From Hydrogenophilales bacterium (lineage in GTDB: Bacteria; Pseudomonadota; Gammaproteobacteria; Burkholderiales; Thiobacillaceae), in the NCBI GenBank assembly GCA_016719465.1, contig JADJYY010000007.1:1-64000 (forward strand): a DNA stretch of 64,000 nt, read 5' to 3'. This document shows positions 41,307-50,750 of this stretch, in pieces (position 1 is the stretch's first letter; each line of letters begins with the position of its first letter). The notes beneath the pieces are model-generated. The model had not been told where the DNA came from and made no database searches. It was given only the letters and a program-made list of their open reading frames with translations. Both the position numbers and the translations under genes were made by a program.

Positions 41307-42173
41307 TCAGACCGCGGCCGCGCCGGCGACGATCTCGGAGATTTCCTGGGTAATCGCGGCCTGGCGGGTCTTGTTGTACACCAGCTTGAGTTCCTCGATC
41401 ACGCTCTTGGCGTTGTCGGAAGCGGACTTCATGGCCACCATCCGGGCGGACTGCTCGCACGCCATGTTCTCGGCCACGGCCTGGAAGATCAGCGCCTCGA
41501 TGTAGCGCACCATGAGACCGTCCACCACGGAGCGGGCTTCCGGCTCGTAGATGTAGTCCCAGTGGTGCTCGGCCTTCTCCACCGCCTCCTCGGCGGACAG
41601 CGGCAGGAGCTGCTTGAAGGCGGGTTCCTGCTTCATGGTGGAGATGAAGCGGCTGTAGATCAGGTGGAGGGCGTCGATGCGGCCTTCCTTGAAGGCGTCC
41701 AGCATCACCTGCACCGGGCCGATGAGGCGCTCCATATGGGGCGTGTCACCCATGCCGGCCACCTGGGATGAGATGTTGCCGCCAAGGCGCTGCATGAAGC
41801 CCAGGCCCTTGTTGCCGATGGCGCAGATGTCCACCTCGATCTTCTGCTCGTCCCAGCCCTTGAGCTTGGCCACCGCCATACGCAGCGCGTTGGTGTTGAG
41901 GCCGCCGCACAGGCCTTTGTCGGTGGTGACCAGGATGAGGCCGACGCGCCGGGTGGTTTCACGTGAAACCACGAAGGGATGGCGGTACTCGGGATGGGCC
42001 TGACTGAAGTGGGACGCGACCCGGCCGATCTTCTCGGCGTAGGGACGCGCGTGCCGCATGCGTTCCTGCGCCTTGCGCATCTTGGCGGCGGCCACCATCT
42101 CCATGGCGCGGGTGATCTTGCGCGTGTTTTCCACGCTCTTGATCTTGGTGCGGATTTCCTTGCCTGCGGCCAT
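41307..42173 (-). CDS. atpG: F1Fo ATP synthase gamma subunit
   Basis: This 288-residue rotor shaft has the family N-terminus KEIRTKIKSVENTRKITRAMEMVAAAKMRKAQ and the C-terminus NKTRQAAITQEISEIVAGAAA. Codons for VVSRETT in the middle contain a perfect 20-bp parS palindrome (41953-41972), so the gene doubles as part of the centromere. It lies 17 bases after atpA. Confidence 0.98.
   Translation of the reverse strand: MAAGKEIRTKIKSVENTRKITRAMEMVAAAKMRKAQERMRHARPYAEKIGRVASHFSQAHPEYRHPFVVSRETTRRVGLILVTTDKGLCGGLNTNALRMAVAKLKGWDEQKIEVDICAIGNKGLGFMQRLGGNISSQVAGMGDTPHMERLIGPVQVMLDAFKEGRIDALHLIYSRFISTMKQEPAFKQLLPLSAEEAVEKAEHHWDYIYEPEARSVVDGLMVRYIEALIFQAVAENMACEQSARMVAMKSASDNAKSVIEELKLVYNKTRQAAITQEISEIVAGAAAV
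41953..41972. promoter_or_regulatory. parS site inside atpG
   Basis: GTGGTTTCACGTGAAACCAC is a perfect 20-bp palindrome containing the ParB-binding core TTTCACGTGAAA. It is encoded in frame as VVSRETT. Three more sites and parAB lie within 18 kb. Confidence 0.93.
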
Positions 42174-42190
42174 GCTCTGTTCCTATCCGA

Positions 42191-43732
<1,542 letters not shown>

Positions 43733-43753
43733 GTGAACTCCAGATGACTTTGA

Positions 43754-44287
43754 TTAAGCTTTCAGGGTGACGGCCAGGTTTGCCAACCCGCCGCGCACCG
43801 ACGCATCCATGACTTCGTCGCCGACCTGGATCACCACGCCGCCGATCAGTTCCTTGTCCACCGACTGGGTGGCGCTGATCTTGCGGCCGAATTTGGCTTC
43901 CAGCCTGGCGAGCAGCCCCGCCATCTGAGCGGCGGACAATTCGAAGGCCGTCGCGACGTGGGCCTCCAGCACACCCTCCTGGGTGGCCTTCATGGCTTCG
44001 AACAGCTGCACGATTTCCGGCAGAAGATTGAGACGCTTGTTCTCGGACAGCAGGCCGACCAGATTGGCGCCCTCGGCGCCCAGCTTGTCGCCGCACACCG
44101 ACAGGATGACTTCGCTCAGCCTGGCCGCTGGGACGGCGGGATTGGAGGCCAGGGACTGGATCCGCTCATCGGCCGCCACCAAGGCGAGCAGGCCGAGACG
44201 CTCGGACCACGCGGACCAGGCGTTGCCCTCGCCGGCCAGCTTGGCCACCGCGTCGGCGTAGGGACGGGCTAGAGTCGAGCGTTCCAT
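43754..44287 (-). CDS. atpH: F1Fo ATP synthase delta subunit
   Basis: This 177-residue peripheral-stalk subunit caps F1. The N-terminus STLARPYADAVAKLAGEGNAWSAWSERLGLLA and C-terminal domain FGRKISATQSVDKELIGGVVIQVGDEVMDASVRGGLANLAVTLK match the family. It starts 2 bases after the atpF stop, indicating coupled translation. Confidence 0.97.
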   Translation of the reverse strand: MERSTLARPYADAVAKLAGEGNAWSAWSERLGLLALVAADERIQSLASNPAVPAARLSEVILSVCGDKLGAEGANLVGLLSENKRLNLLPEIVQLFEAMKATQEGVLEAHVATAFELSAAQMAGLLARLEAKFGRKISATQSVDKELIGGVVIQVGDEVMDASVRGGLANLAVTLKA

Positions 44288-44289
44288 GG

Positions 44290-44760
44290 TCAGAGCTCGT
44301 TCTTGATGACTTCCAGCAGGTCGGCATGGGCCTTGGCGTCCACCTCGCGGCGCAACACCTTGCCGGCACCCGCCACCACCAGGGCGGCCACTTCGCCGCG
44401 CAGGGATTCGCGGGCGCGATGGCTTTCCTGCTCGATCTCGGCCCTGGCGGCGGCGATCATGCGGTCGCCTTCCGCCTTGGCGTCGTTCTTGGCTTCCTCG
44501 ATCACCTGGATGGCGCGCTTTTCGGCCTGGGCGATGATCTCCACGGCCTTCAGCTTAGCCTCGAGCATGGTTTCGCTGGCGCGTTTGGCGGCCAGTTCCA
44601 GCTCGTGCTTGCCGCGATCGCCAGCGGCCAGGCCGTCGGCGATCTGCTTCTTGCGGGCCTCCAGGGCACCGATGATGGGCGGCCACACGTACTTCATGCA
44701 GAACCACACGAAGATGGCGAAGGTGATGGACTGCCCGATCAGGGTCATATTGATGTTCAT
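44290..44760 (-). CDS. atpF: F1Fo ATP synthase b subunit
   Basis: This 156-residue peripheral-stalk subunit has one N-terminal TM helix (TLIGQSITFAIFVWFCMKYVWPPI) and a long charged helix (KQIADGLAAGDRGKHELELAAKRASETMLEAKLKAVEIIAQAEKRA) that dimerises. Length is exactly that of the E. coli protein. Confidence 0.98.
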   Translation of the reverse strand: MNINMTLIGQSITFAIFVWFCMKYVWPPIIGALEARKKQIADGLAAGDRGKHELELAAKRASETMLEAKLKAVEIIAQAEKRAIQVIEEAKNDAKAEGDRMIAAARAEIEQESHRARESLRGEVAALVVAGAGKVLRREVDAKAHADLLEVIKNEL

Positions 44761-44794
44761 GACCGCTCCTCTTGCGGGTTATCGCGGTGGTTGA

Positions 44795-45034
44795 TCAAGC
44801 CGCGACGGCGAAGAGAACGTACATGGCCAGACCCACGGCGATCATCGGCACGGCGTCGACCAGGCCCATGACGATGAAGAACTGGGTGCGCAGCATGGGA
44901 ATCAGCTCGGGCTGGCGCGCCGCGCCCTCCAGGAAGCGTCCACCGAGGATGCCGATGCCCACGGAGGCGCCCAGGGCGCCCAGACCCATCATGATGGCGC
45001 CGGCGATGAACAGCAGAGCTTGAACTTCAGTCAT
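44795..45034 (-). CDS. atpE: F1Fo ATP synthase c subunit
   Basis: This 79-residue rotor-ring subunit has two TM helices joined by the polar loop ARQPE. The ion-carrying carboxylate is Asp60 in FFIVMGLVDAVPMIAVG. The Gln/Glu/Ser-Thr set used by sodium-type c rings is not seen, so the ring should be proton-coupled despite the sodium-transport genes elsewhere in the window. A glycine-rich helix 1 (GLGALGASVGIGILGG) is as expected. Confidence 0.97.
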   Translation of the reverse strand: MTEVQALLFIAGAIMMGLGALGASVGIGILGGRFLEGAARQPELIPMLRTQFFIVMGLVDAVPMIAVGLAMYVLFAVAA

Positions 45035-45068
45035 GGTTTTCTCCTAGAGACAATTCAGAAAGCGAAAA

Positions 45069-45947
45069 TCAGTGATGTTCCTGATGCGCCATGTCCAGGT
45101 AGACGATGGTCAGCGTCATGAAAATGAAGGCTTGCAAGGTAATGATCAGGATGTGGAACACCGCCCAGGCCCATTGCAGCACGCCGCCGGTCAGGGCCAG
45201 CACGGCGCCGCCGGAGAACATGATGGCGATCAGGATGAAGATCATCTCGCCGGCGTACATGTTGCCGAACAGACGCAGGGCCAGGGAGACCGGCTTGGCG
45301 ATCAGGTTCACGCCTTCCAGCAGCAGGTTGGCGGGCATGCCCCATTTGCCGAAGGGCTGCAGGGTCAACTCGCCCAGGAAACCGCCGACACCCTTCATCT
45401 TGATGCTGTAATAGATCACCAGGGCGAACACGGACAGGGACATGCCGAAGGTGGCGTTGGGATCGGTGGACGCCACCACCTTCATATAGGGCAGCCCCAG
45501 CATGCCGGCCAGGCCGGGCAGCCAGTCGATGGGCAGCAGGTCCATGACGTTCATCAGGAGGATCCAGATGAAGATGGTCAACGCCAGGGGGGCCACCATG
45601 GCGTTGCGGGCGGTGAAGGAGCCCTTGACGCTTGAGTCCACGAACTCCACCACCCATTCCACGAAATTCTGCAGGCCGGACGGAACGCCGGCGACGGCGC
45701 CCTTCGCCGCGCGGTGAAACAGGAACAGGAACAGGACGCCCAGGCCGATCGAGAAGCCCATGGTATCCACGTTGATGGCCCAGAAGCCCATGTCCTTGGC
45801 CTCCTGGGCCGAGTGGGCCAGGGTCCAGATGCTTTCCTGGAGCACCTCGCCGTCGCCGCGCTGATAACCGGCTGGCAACTGCCCGTAGGTCAGATTCTGG
45901 AGGTGGTGCTTGATGTATTCCGTCGAGGTGTGCGCTTCAGCGGACAT
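45069..45947 (-). CDS. atpB: F1Fo ATP synthase a subunit
   Basis: This 292-residue membrane subunit provides the proton half-channels. The essential Arg is in LALRLFGNMYAGEMIFILIA, and GALQWAWAVFHILIITLQAFIFMTLTIVYLDMAHQEHH forms the conserved last helix. An N-terminal extension of about 40 residues precedes the first TM, as in other betaproteobacteria. It follows atpI by 12 bases. Confidence 0.97.
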   Translation of the reverse strand: MSAEAHTSTEYIKHHLQNLTYGQLPAGYQRGDGEVLQESIWTLAHSAQEAKDMGFWAINVDTMGFSIGLGVLFLFLFHRAAKGAVAGVPSGLQNFVEWVVEFVDSSVKGSFTARNAMVAPLALTIFIWILLMNVMDLLPIDWLPGLAGMLGLPYMKVVASTDPNATFGMSLSVFALVIYYSIKMKGVGGFLGELTLQPFGKWGMPANLLLEGVNLIAKPVSLALRLFGNMYAGEMIFILIAIMFSGGAVLALTGGVLQWAWAVFHILIITLQAFIFMTLTIVYLDMAHQEHH

Positions 45948-45959
45948 GGCTCTAATCCG

Positions 45960-46313
45960 TTAATCAGTCTTGTGGCCAGCCGCCGCGATCACCCAAGCCA
46001 GCTGCCCCACGATGAAACCCGTCAACAACGGCAACGGCGCCAATTTCAGCATGGCAAATCCCGCCGCCAACAGTACTCCGACAACAAAAAACCGCTCCAT
46101 GGCGGAACGGTGGAACGATCGCAAATGGCGCGCGCCATCGCAGTGGTAATCAACCAGACCCCGATGCCAGCGCCAGACCAGCAGGCCGGAGTTCAGCAAA
46201 GCCACGGCGCCACCGAACAAACAGGCCACGGCAGCCGTCCATCCCCACCACACCCATACCAGCGGAGTCAGGACAATCAACACGACCGCCTGCAGGGTTA
46301 GGCCAAAAAACAT
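45960..46313 (-). CDS. atpI: ATP synthase subunit I
   Basis: This 117-residue membrane protein with four TM helices is the first gene of the atp operon, where AtpI assists c-ring assembly. LLTPLVWVWWGWTAAVACLFGGAVALLNSGLLVWRWHRG and MERFFVVGVLLAAGFAMLKLAPLPLLTGFIVGQLAW fit the AtpI/ATP synthase I family. It reads away from parB, separated by a 92-bp region with two perfect inverted repeats. Confidence 0.88.
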   Translation of the reverse strand: MFFGLTLQAVVLIVLTPLVWVWWGWTAAVACLFGGAVALLNSGLLVWRWHRGLVDYHCDGARHLRSFHRSAMERFFVVGVLLAAGFAMLKLAPLPLLTGFIVGQLAWVIAAAGHKTD

Positions 46314-46333
46314 TAGCGGACAATGATATAGGA

Positions 46334-46370
46334 ATTAGCGTCGCTAATGCAATCATCAAACGGTTTGATG
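46334..46370. promoter_or_regulatory. two perfect inverted repeats upstream of atpI
   Basis: ATTAGCG-T-CGCTAAT (46334-46348) and CATCAAAC-G-GTTTGATG (46354-46370) stand 5 bp apart between parB and atpI. On the minus strand TATATC lies just beyond the first and could be the atp -10. They are candidate operators of the atp operon; neither has a T-run, so termination of parB is unlikely. Confidence 0.55.
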
Positions 46371-46405
46371 AATGTACCAGACATGCGCATTTCCGCTAGT
46401 TTGCG

Positions 46406-47245
46406 CTATTTGATGCGTCGCAGCAATTCATCCAGCTGATCCAGACTCGCGAATTCGATGGAGATGCGACCCGCGCCCTTGCGGTTCGCGGCGATCCTCA
46501 CGCCGGCCCCCAGGCGATCCGAGAGTTCTTCCTCCAATCTCACCACATCCCGATCCCGCCCTTCCGCCCCTTTCTTCTCCTGGGGCTTGATCAGCCGGGC
46601 CACCAGGCGTTCCGCCTCGCGCACCGACAAGCCGCGCCGCGCCAGCTCGTGGGCGGCATCCACCTGCTTGGCGTGGCTCAGGGGCAGCAGGGCGCGGGCA
46701 TGACCCATGTCGAGCTCACCGTTCATCAGCAAGGTCTGGACGGGCTTGGCCAGGTTGAGCAGGCGCAGCAGGTTGGACACGGCAACCCGGGAGCGCCCCA
46801 CCGACTGCGCGGCGGTCTGGTGGGTCATGCTGAATTCCTGGATGAGGCGATGGATGCCCTGGGCTTCTTCCAGGGGATTCAGGTTTTCCCGCTGGATGTT
46901 CTCGATCAGGGCCATTTTCAGGGCGGCCTCGTCCTCCACCACCCGCACCAGCACCGGCACTTCCTTGAGGCCGGCCAGTTGGCTGGCGCGCCAGCGCCGT
47001 TCGCCGGCGATGATTTCGAAATGGCCGCCGGGAATCGCGCGCGCCAGGATCGGCTGCATCAACCCCTGGGAACGGATGGAATCGGCCAGTTCCGCCAGGG
47101 CGCCCTCATCCATGCGGGTACGAGGCTGGTATTTGCCCGGCACCAGGCTTTCCACCGGCAGCGTGAGCAAGCGCTCACCATCCGTGGTTTCCCCTTCCCC
47201 CAACAGCGCGTCGAGTCCGCGTCCGAGCCCCTTGAGCTTAGCCAT
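46406..47245 (-). CDS. parB: chromosome-partitioning protein ParB
   Basis: This 279-residue CTPase binds parS and spreads along DNA to form the segregation complex. The N-terminal LGRGLDALLGE tag interacts with ParA; the ParB/Srx domain has YQPRTRMDEGALAELADSIRSQGLMQPI and the GERRWRAS nucleotide motif; ENIQRENLNPLEEAQG and the HTH QTAAQSVGRSRVAVSNLLRLLNL follow; the C-terminal dimerisation domain closes it. It overlaps parA by 8 bases. Confidence 0.97.
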   Translation of the reverse strand: MAKLKGLGRGLDALLGEGETTDGERLLTLPVESLVPGKYQPRTRMDEGALAELADSIRSQGLMQPILARAIPGGHFEIIAGERRWRASQLAGLKEVPVLVRVVEDEAALKMALIENIQRENLNPLEEAQGIHRLIQEFSMTHQTAAQSVGRSRVAVSNLLRLLNLAKPVQTLLMNGELDMGHARALLPLSHAKQVDAAHELARRGLSVREAERLVARLIKPQEKKGAEGRDRDVVRLEEELSDRLGAGVRIAANRKGAGRISIEFASLDQLDELLRRIK

Positions 47246-48017
47246 GCCGCTTTCCTTCCTGCTTTTCGATGAGTTCCCGCGCCATCTGGAGGTAGGCTTG
47301 CGCGCCCCGGGACGAGCGGTCGTACTGCAAGGCCGCCAGACCGTGGCTGGGCGCCTCGGCCAGGCGGACGTTGCGTGGCACCAGGGTATCGAACACCTTG
47401 GCGCCGAAGTGGCCCTTGAGCTGGTCGGAGACGTGCTGGGCCAGGGTATTGCGGTTGTCGAACATCACCCGGACCACGCCATCGATGACCAGGGCGGGAT
47501 TGAGCCGCGCCTTGATCTTCTTGATGGTGTTGACCAGGTCCGCCAGGCCTTCGATGGCGAAGTACTCGCACTGCATCGGGATGATCACCGCGTCGGCGCA
47601 GGTGAGGGCGTTGACGGTGAGGAGGTTCAAGGCCGGCGGGCAATCGATCAATACATAGTCATAGTGGCCGCCGAGATCGCCGAGTGCATGCTTCAGGCGG
47701 AACTCACGCTGCTTTTCCTCCACCAGTTCCACCTCGGCGCCGGCCATGTCCCGATTCGCCGGCAGCAGGTCGAAGCCGCCGGCCTCGGCGCGGACGCGCA
47801 CGGTGGCGAGGTCCGCGGAGCCCAGCAGCAGGTGATAAACGGTTTTTGTCAGGCCCTGCTTGTCGATGCCGCTGCCCGTGGTGGCGTTGCCCTGGGGATC
47901 CAGGTCGATCAGCAGGACTTTCCGCTCGAGACTGGCCAGGCTGGCCGCCAGGTTGACGGCGGTGGTGGTCTTGCCGACGCCGCCCTTCTGGTTGGTAATG
48001 GCGATGATGCGTGTCAT
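47238..48017 (-). CDS. parA: chromosome-partitioning ATPase ParA (Soj)
   Basis: This 259-residue ParA has the deviant Walker A KGGVGKTT (residues 11-18), VLLIDLDPQGNATTGSG and YVLIDCPPALNLLTVNAL. It drives ParB-parS complexes apart after replication. It starts immediately after the rsmG stop and overlaps parB, forming the conserved mnmG-rsmG-parA-parB block near oriC. Confidence 0.97.
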   Translation of the reverse strand: MTRIIAITNQKGGVGKTTTAVNLAASLASLERKVLLIDLDPQGNATTGSGIDKQGLTKTVYHLLLGSADLATVRVRAEAGGFDLLPANRDMAGAEVELVEEKQREFRLKHALGDLGGHYDYVLIDCPPALNLLTVNALTCADAVIIPMQCEYFAIEGLADLVNTIKKIKARLNPALVIDGVVRVMFDNRNTLAQHVSDQLKGHFGAKVFDTLVPRNVRLAEAPSHGLAALQYDRSSRGAQAYLQMARELIEKQEGKRHG

Positions 48018-48638
48018 TCAGACCGGCTCCATGACAATGAGGTGCCGGTCCGCGTCCAGGCCCGGAACCCGCAGGGGAACGTCCCGGGTGACCCGGGCGC
48101 CCTTGAGTTGCGCGATTTCCTCGTGGGGATAGAGGCCCTTCATGGCCAGCCACTCGCCCCCGGGCGCGACCAGATGACGGGTCAGCCGCACAAACTCGGA
48201 GAGGTCGGAAAACGCCCTGGATACCACCTGGGGAAAGCCGTCGGCGGGCCGGAAGTCCTCCACCCGGGCATGCGTCACGGTGACATTGCTCAGCTTGAGA
48301 TCGATGGCCGCCTGCCGCATGAAACCGCATTTTTTCTGGCTGGCGTCGAGCAGGGTCACCCGCAGCCCGGGGCGCGCGATCGCCAGGGGGATGCCTGGCA
48401 GTCCGGCGCCGCTGCCCACGTCCAGCAATGGGCCGGCGCCCACCTGGGGAGCGATGATCAGGCTATCCAGGAGATGATGGGTCAGCATCCGCTCCGGCTC
48501 GTGGATGGCCGTCAGGTTGTAGGTCTTGTTCCACTTCTCGAGCAGCCCGAGATAGTCCAGCAGGGCCGCCCGGGCGCGCTCATCGACATCCAGCCCCAGG
48601 GCGGACACGCCATCAGCCAGTCGCGCGGCCAGGTTCAT
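48018..48638 (-). CDS. rsmG: 16S rRNA (guanine-N7)-methyltransferase RsmG
   Basis: RsmG (GidB, 206 residues) methylates N7 of G527 in 16S rRNA using SAM. The SAM motif is LLDVGSGAGLPGIPLAIARP, preceded by KWNKTYNLTAIHEPERMLTHHLLDSL, both diagnostic. The start overlaps the mnmG stop by 4 bases; parA follows with no gap. Confidence 0.97.
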   Translation of the reverse strand: MNLAARLADGVSALGLDVDERARAALLDYLGLLEKWNKTYNLTAIHEPERMLTHHLLDSLIIAPQVGAGPLLDVGSGAGLPGIPLAIARPGLRVTLLDASQKKCGFMRQAAIDLKLSNVTVTHARVEDFRPADGFPQVVSRAFSDLSEFVRLTRHLVAPGGEWLAMKGLYPHEEIAQLKGARVTRDVPLRVPGLDADRHLIVMEPV

Positions 48639-50524
48639 GATGTCTCCTTGAGCAGGGCGCCGCGTTTCAGATAAACCATGAGCACCGATATGGCGGCCGG
48701 CGTTACCCCGGGTACCCGGGCCGCCTGGCCCAGGGTGGCGGGCTTCGCCTGGTTGAGTTTCTGCCGCGCCTCGATGGACAGGCTGGACAGGGCCAGGTAA
48801 TCGAAATCCAGGGGCAAGGGTTGATCCTCCAGGGCGCGCTGGCGCTCGATCTCATCCCGCTGGCGGGTGACATAGCCCGCGTACTTGGCGGCGATCTCGA
48901 CCTGCTCCCGCGCCTCCTCGTCGGCCAGGCCCGGCCCGGCATGGGGCAGGGTCATCAGGCCGGCATAGTCCACCTCGGGACGGCGCAACAGATCGAACAG
49001 GCTGTATTCCCGCTCGATGCCCTTGCCGAGCACCCGTTCCGCATCGGCCGAATCCAGCGTCGCCGGGTTGATCCAGACCGACTTGAGCCGCTGACTCTCA
49101 CGAACGATGGCTTCCCGCTTGTCGTTGAATCGCGCCCAGCGCGCCTCGTCCACCAATCCGAGACGATGGCCGGCCTCGGTCAGGCGCTGATCGGCATTGT
49201 CCTCCCTCAGGCTCAGGCGGTATTCGGCGCGGCTGGTGAACATGCGATACGGCTCCAGCACGCCCCGGGTGGTGAGGTCATCCACCATCACGCCGAGATA
49301 CGCCTGATCCCTTCGCGGCCACCAGGCCTCCTGTTCCCTCGCGTGACGGCCGGCGTTGAGGCCGGCAAGCAGGCCCTGGGCCGCCGCCTCCTCATAGCCC
49401 GTGGTGCCGTTGATCTGCCCGGCGAAAAACAGGCCGCGTATGGCCTTGCTTTCCAGACTGGGCTTGAGTCCACGCGGATCGTAGTAATCGTATTCGATGG
49501 CGTAGCCCGGGCGCAGGATGCGGGCGTTCTCCAGCCCCGGTATCGAGCGCACCAGGCTCAACTGCACATCGAAGGGCAGGCTGGTGGAGATGCCGTTGGG
49601 GTAGAACTCGTGGGTGGTCAGACCTTCCGGCTCCAGGAACACGTTGTGGGCGGTCTTGTCCGCGAAGCGGCTGATCTTGTCCTCGATGCTCGGGCAGTAG
49701 CGGGGGCCCACGCCCTCGATGACCCCGGTATAGAGCGGCGAACGGTCCAGGCCGCCGCGGATGATGTCGTGCGTGCGCTCGCTCGTCTGCGTGATCCAGC
49801 ATGGCAGCTGGGCGGGGTGCATGTCGCGCCGGCCGATGAAGGAAAACACCGGGGCCGGCTCATCCCCGGGTTGTTCCCGCATCACGGAGAAATCGATGCT
49901 GCGCCCATCGATGCGCGGCGGCGTGCCGGTCTTCAGCCGGCCCGCCGGCAGGTTCAGTTCCCGCAAGCGCGCGGCCAGGGATATCGCTGGGGGATCGCCC
50001 ATGCGGCCGGCCCGGAAGTTCTCCAGCCCGACATGAATCAAGCCCGCCAGGAATGTACCGGTGGTCAGGACCACGGCCCGGGCCTGGAACACGATGTCGA
50101 GCTGGGTCTTGACGCCGACCACGGCATCCCCCTCCAGCACCAGGTCATCCACCGCCTGCTGGAACAGCGTGAGATTCGCCTGGTTTTCCAGCCTCGCGCG
50201 AATGGCCCGCTTGTAGAGGACACGGTCGGCCTGGGCGCGGGTGGCGCGCACCGCGGGGCCTTTCGAGGAATTGAGCGTGCGGAACTGGATGCCCGACTCG
50301 TCCGTGGCGATCGCCATGGCGCCGCCGAGGGCGTCGACTTCCTTGACCAGGTGCCCCTTGCCTATTCCGCCGATGGAGGGATTGCAGGACATGGCGCCAA
50401 GGGTTTCGATGTTGTGCGTGAGCAGCAGGGTGGCCAGGCCCATGCGCGCCGACGCCAGGGCCGCCTCGGTGCCGGCATGGCCGCCTCCCACCACGATCAC
50501 ATCGAATTTATCTGGGAAAATCAT
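48635..50524 (-). CDS. mnmG: tRNA uridine-5-carboxymethylaminomethyl modification enzyme MnmG
   Basis: MnmG (GidA, 629 residues) works with MnmE to modify U34 of certain tRNAs. The FAD-binding motif DVIVVGGGHAGTEAALASARMG, the GAMSCNPSIGGIGKGHLVKEVDALGG active-site region and the C-terminal helical domain ending YLKRGALLKE are normal. The gene is the first of mnmG-rsmG-parA-parB; two parS sites lie in its upstream region. Confidence 0.98.
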   Translation of the reverse strand: MIFPDKFDVIVVGGGHAGTEAALASARMGLATLLLTHNIETLGAMSCNPSIGGIGKGHLVKEVDALGGAMAIATDESGIQFRTLNSSKGPAVRATRAQADRVLYKRAIRARLENQANLTLFQQAVDDLVLEGDAVVGVKTQLDIVFQARAVVLTTGTFLAGLIHVGLENFRAGRMGDPPAISLAARLRELNLPAGRLKTGTPPRIDGRSIDFSVMREQPGDEPAPVFSFIGRRDMHPAQLPCWITQTSERTHDIIRGGLDRSPLYTGVIEGVGPRYCPSIEDKISRFADKTAHNVFLEPEGLTTHEFYPNGISTSLPFDVQLSLVRSIPGLENARILRPGYAIEYDYYDPRGLKPSLESKAIRGLFFAGQINGTTGYEEAAAQGLLAGLNAGRHAREQEAWWPRRDQAYLGVMVDDLTTRGVLEPYRMFTSRAEYRLSLREDNADQRLTEAGHRLGLVDEARWARFNDKREAIVRESQRLKSVWINPATLDSADAERVLGKGIEREYSLFDLLRRPEVDYAGLMTLPHAGPGLADEEAREQVEIAAKYAGYVTRQRDEIERQRALEDQPLPLDFDYLALSSLSIEARQKLNQAKPATLGQAARVPGVTPAAISVLMVYLKRGALLKETS

Positions 50525-50583
50525 CGGGTTATCCGCATCACCGCGCCGTCATCAGGCGGCGGATTCTACGCCATGCCACGGCT

Positions 50584-50599
50584 TGTTTCACGTGAAACG
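50584..50599. promoter_or_regulatory. parS site upstream of mnmG (proximal)
   Basis: TGTTTCACGTGAAACG matches the ParB site TGTTTCACGTGAAACA at 15 of 16 positions, with a perfect 14-bp palindrome at 50585-50598. It is about 60 bp before the mnmG ATG. Confidence 0.93.
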
Positions 50600-50683
50600 T
50601 CGTTTTCGAACCGGCCCGTGAATGCCGTCGGCCATCATGAAATCCCGGTCCGCCGTTCCCCGGCGACGGCGCGGGGATTCGCG

Positions 50684-50699
50684 GGTTTCACGTGAAACG
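50684..50699. promoter_or_regulatory. parS site upstream of mnmG (distal)
   Basis: GGTTTCACGTGAAACG holds the same perfect 14-bp palindrome (50685-50698), exactly 100 bp from the proximal site. It lies between mnmG and the 3' end of the ABC exporter gene. Confidence 0.92.
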
Positions 50700-50750
50700 C
50701 CCGATCCGCCGACCCGTGGGATGGTCCCCGGATGGCGTACCGCGGCAGCC

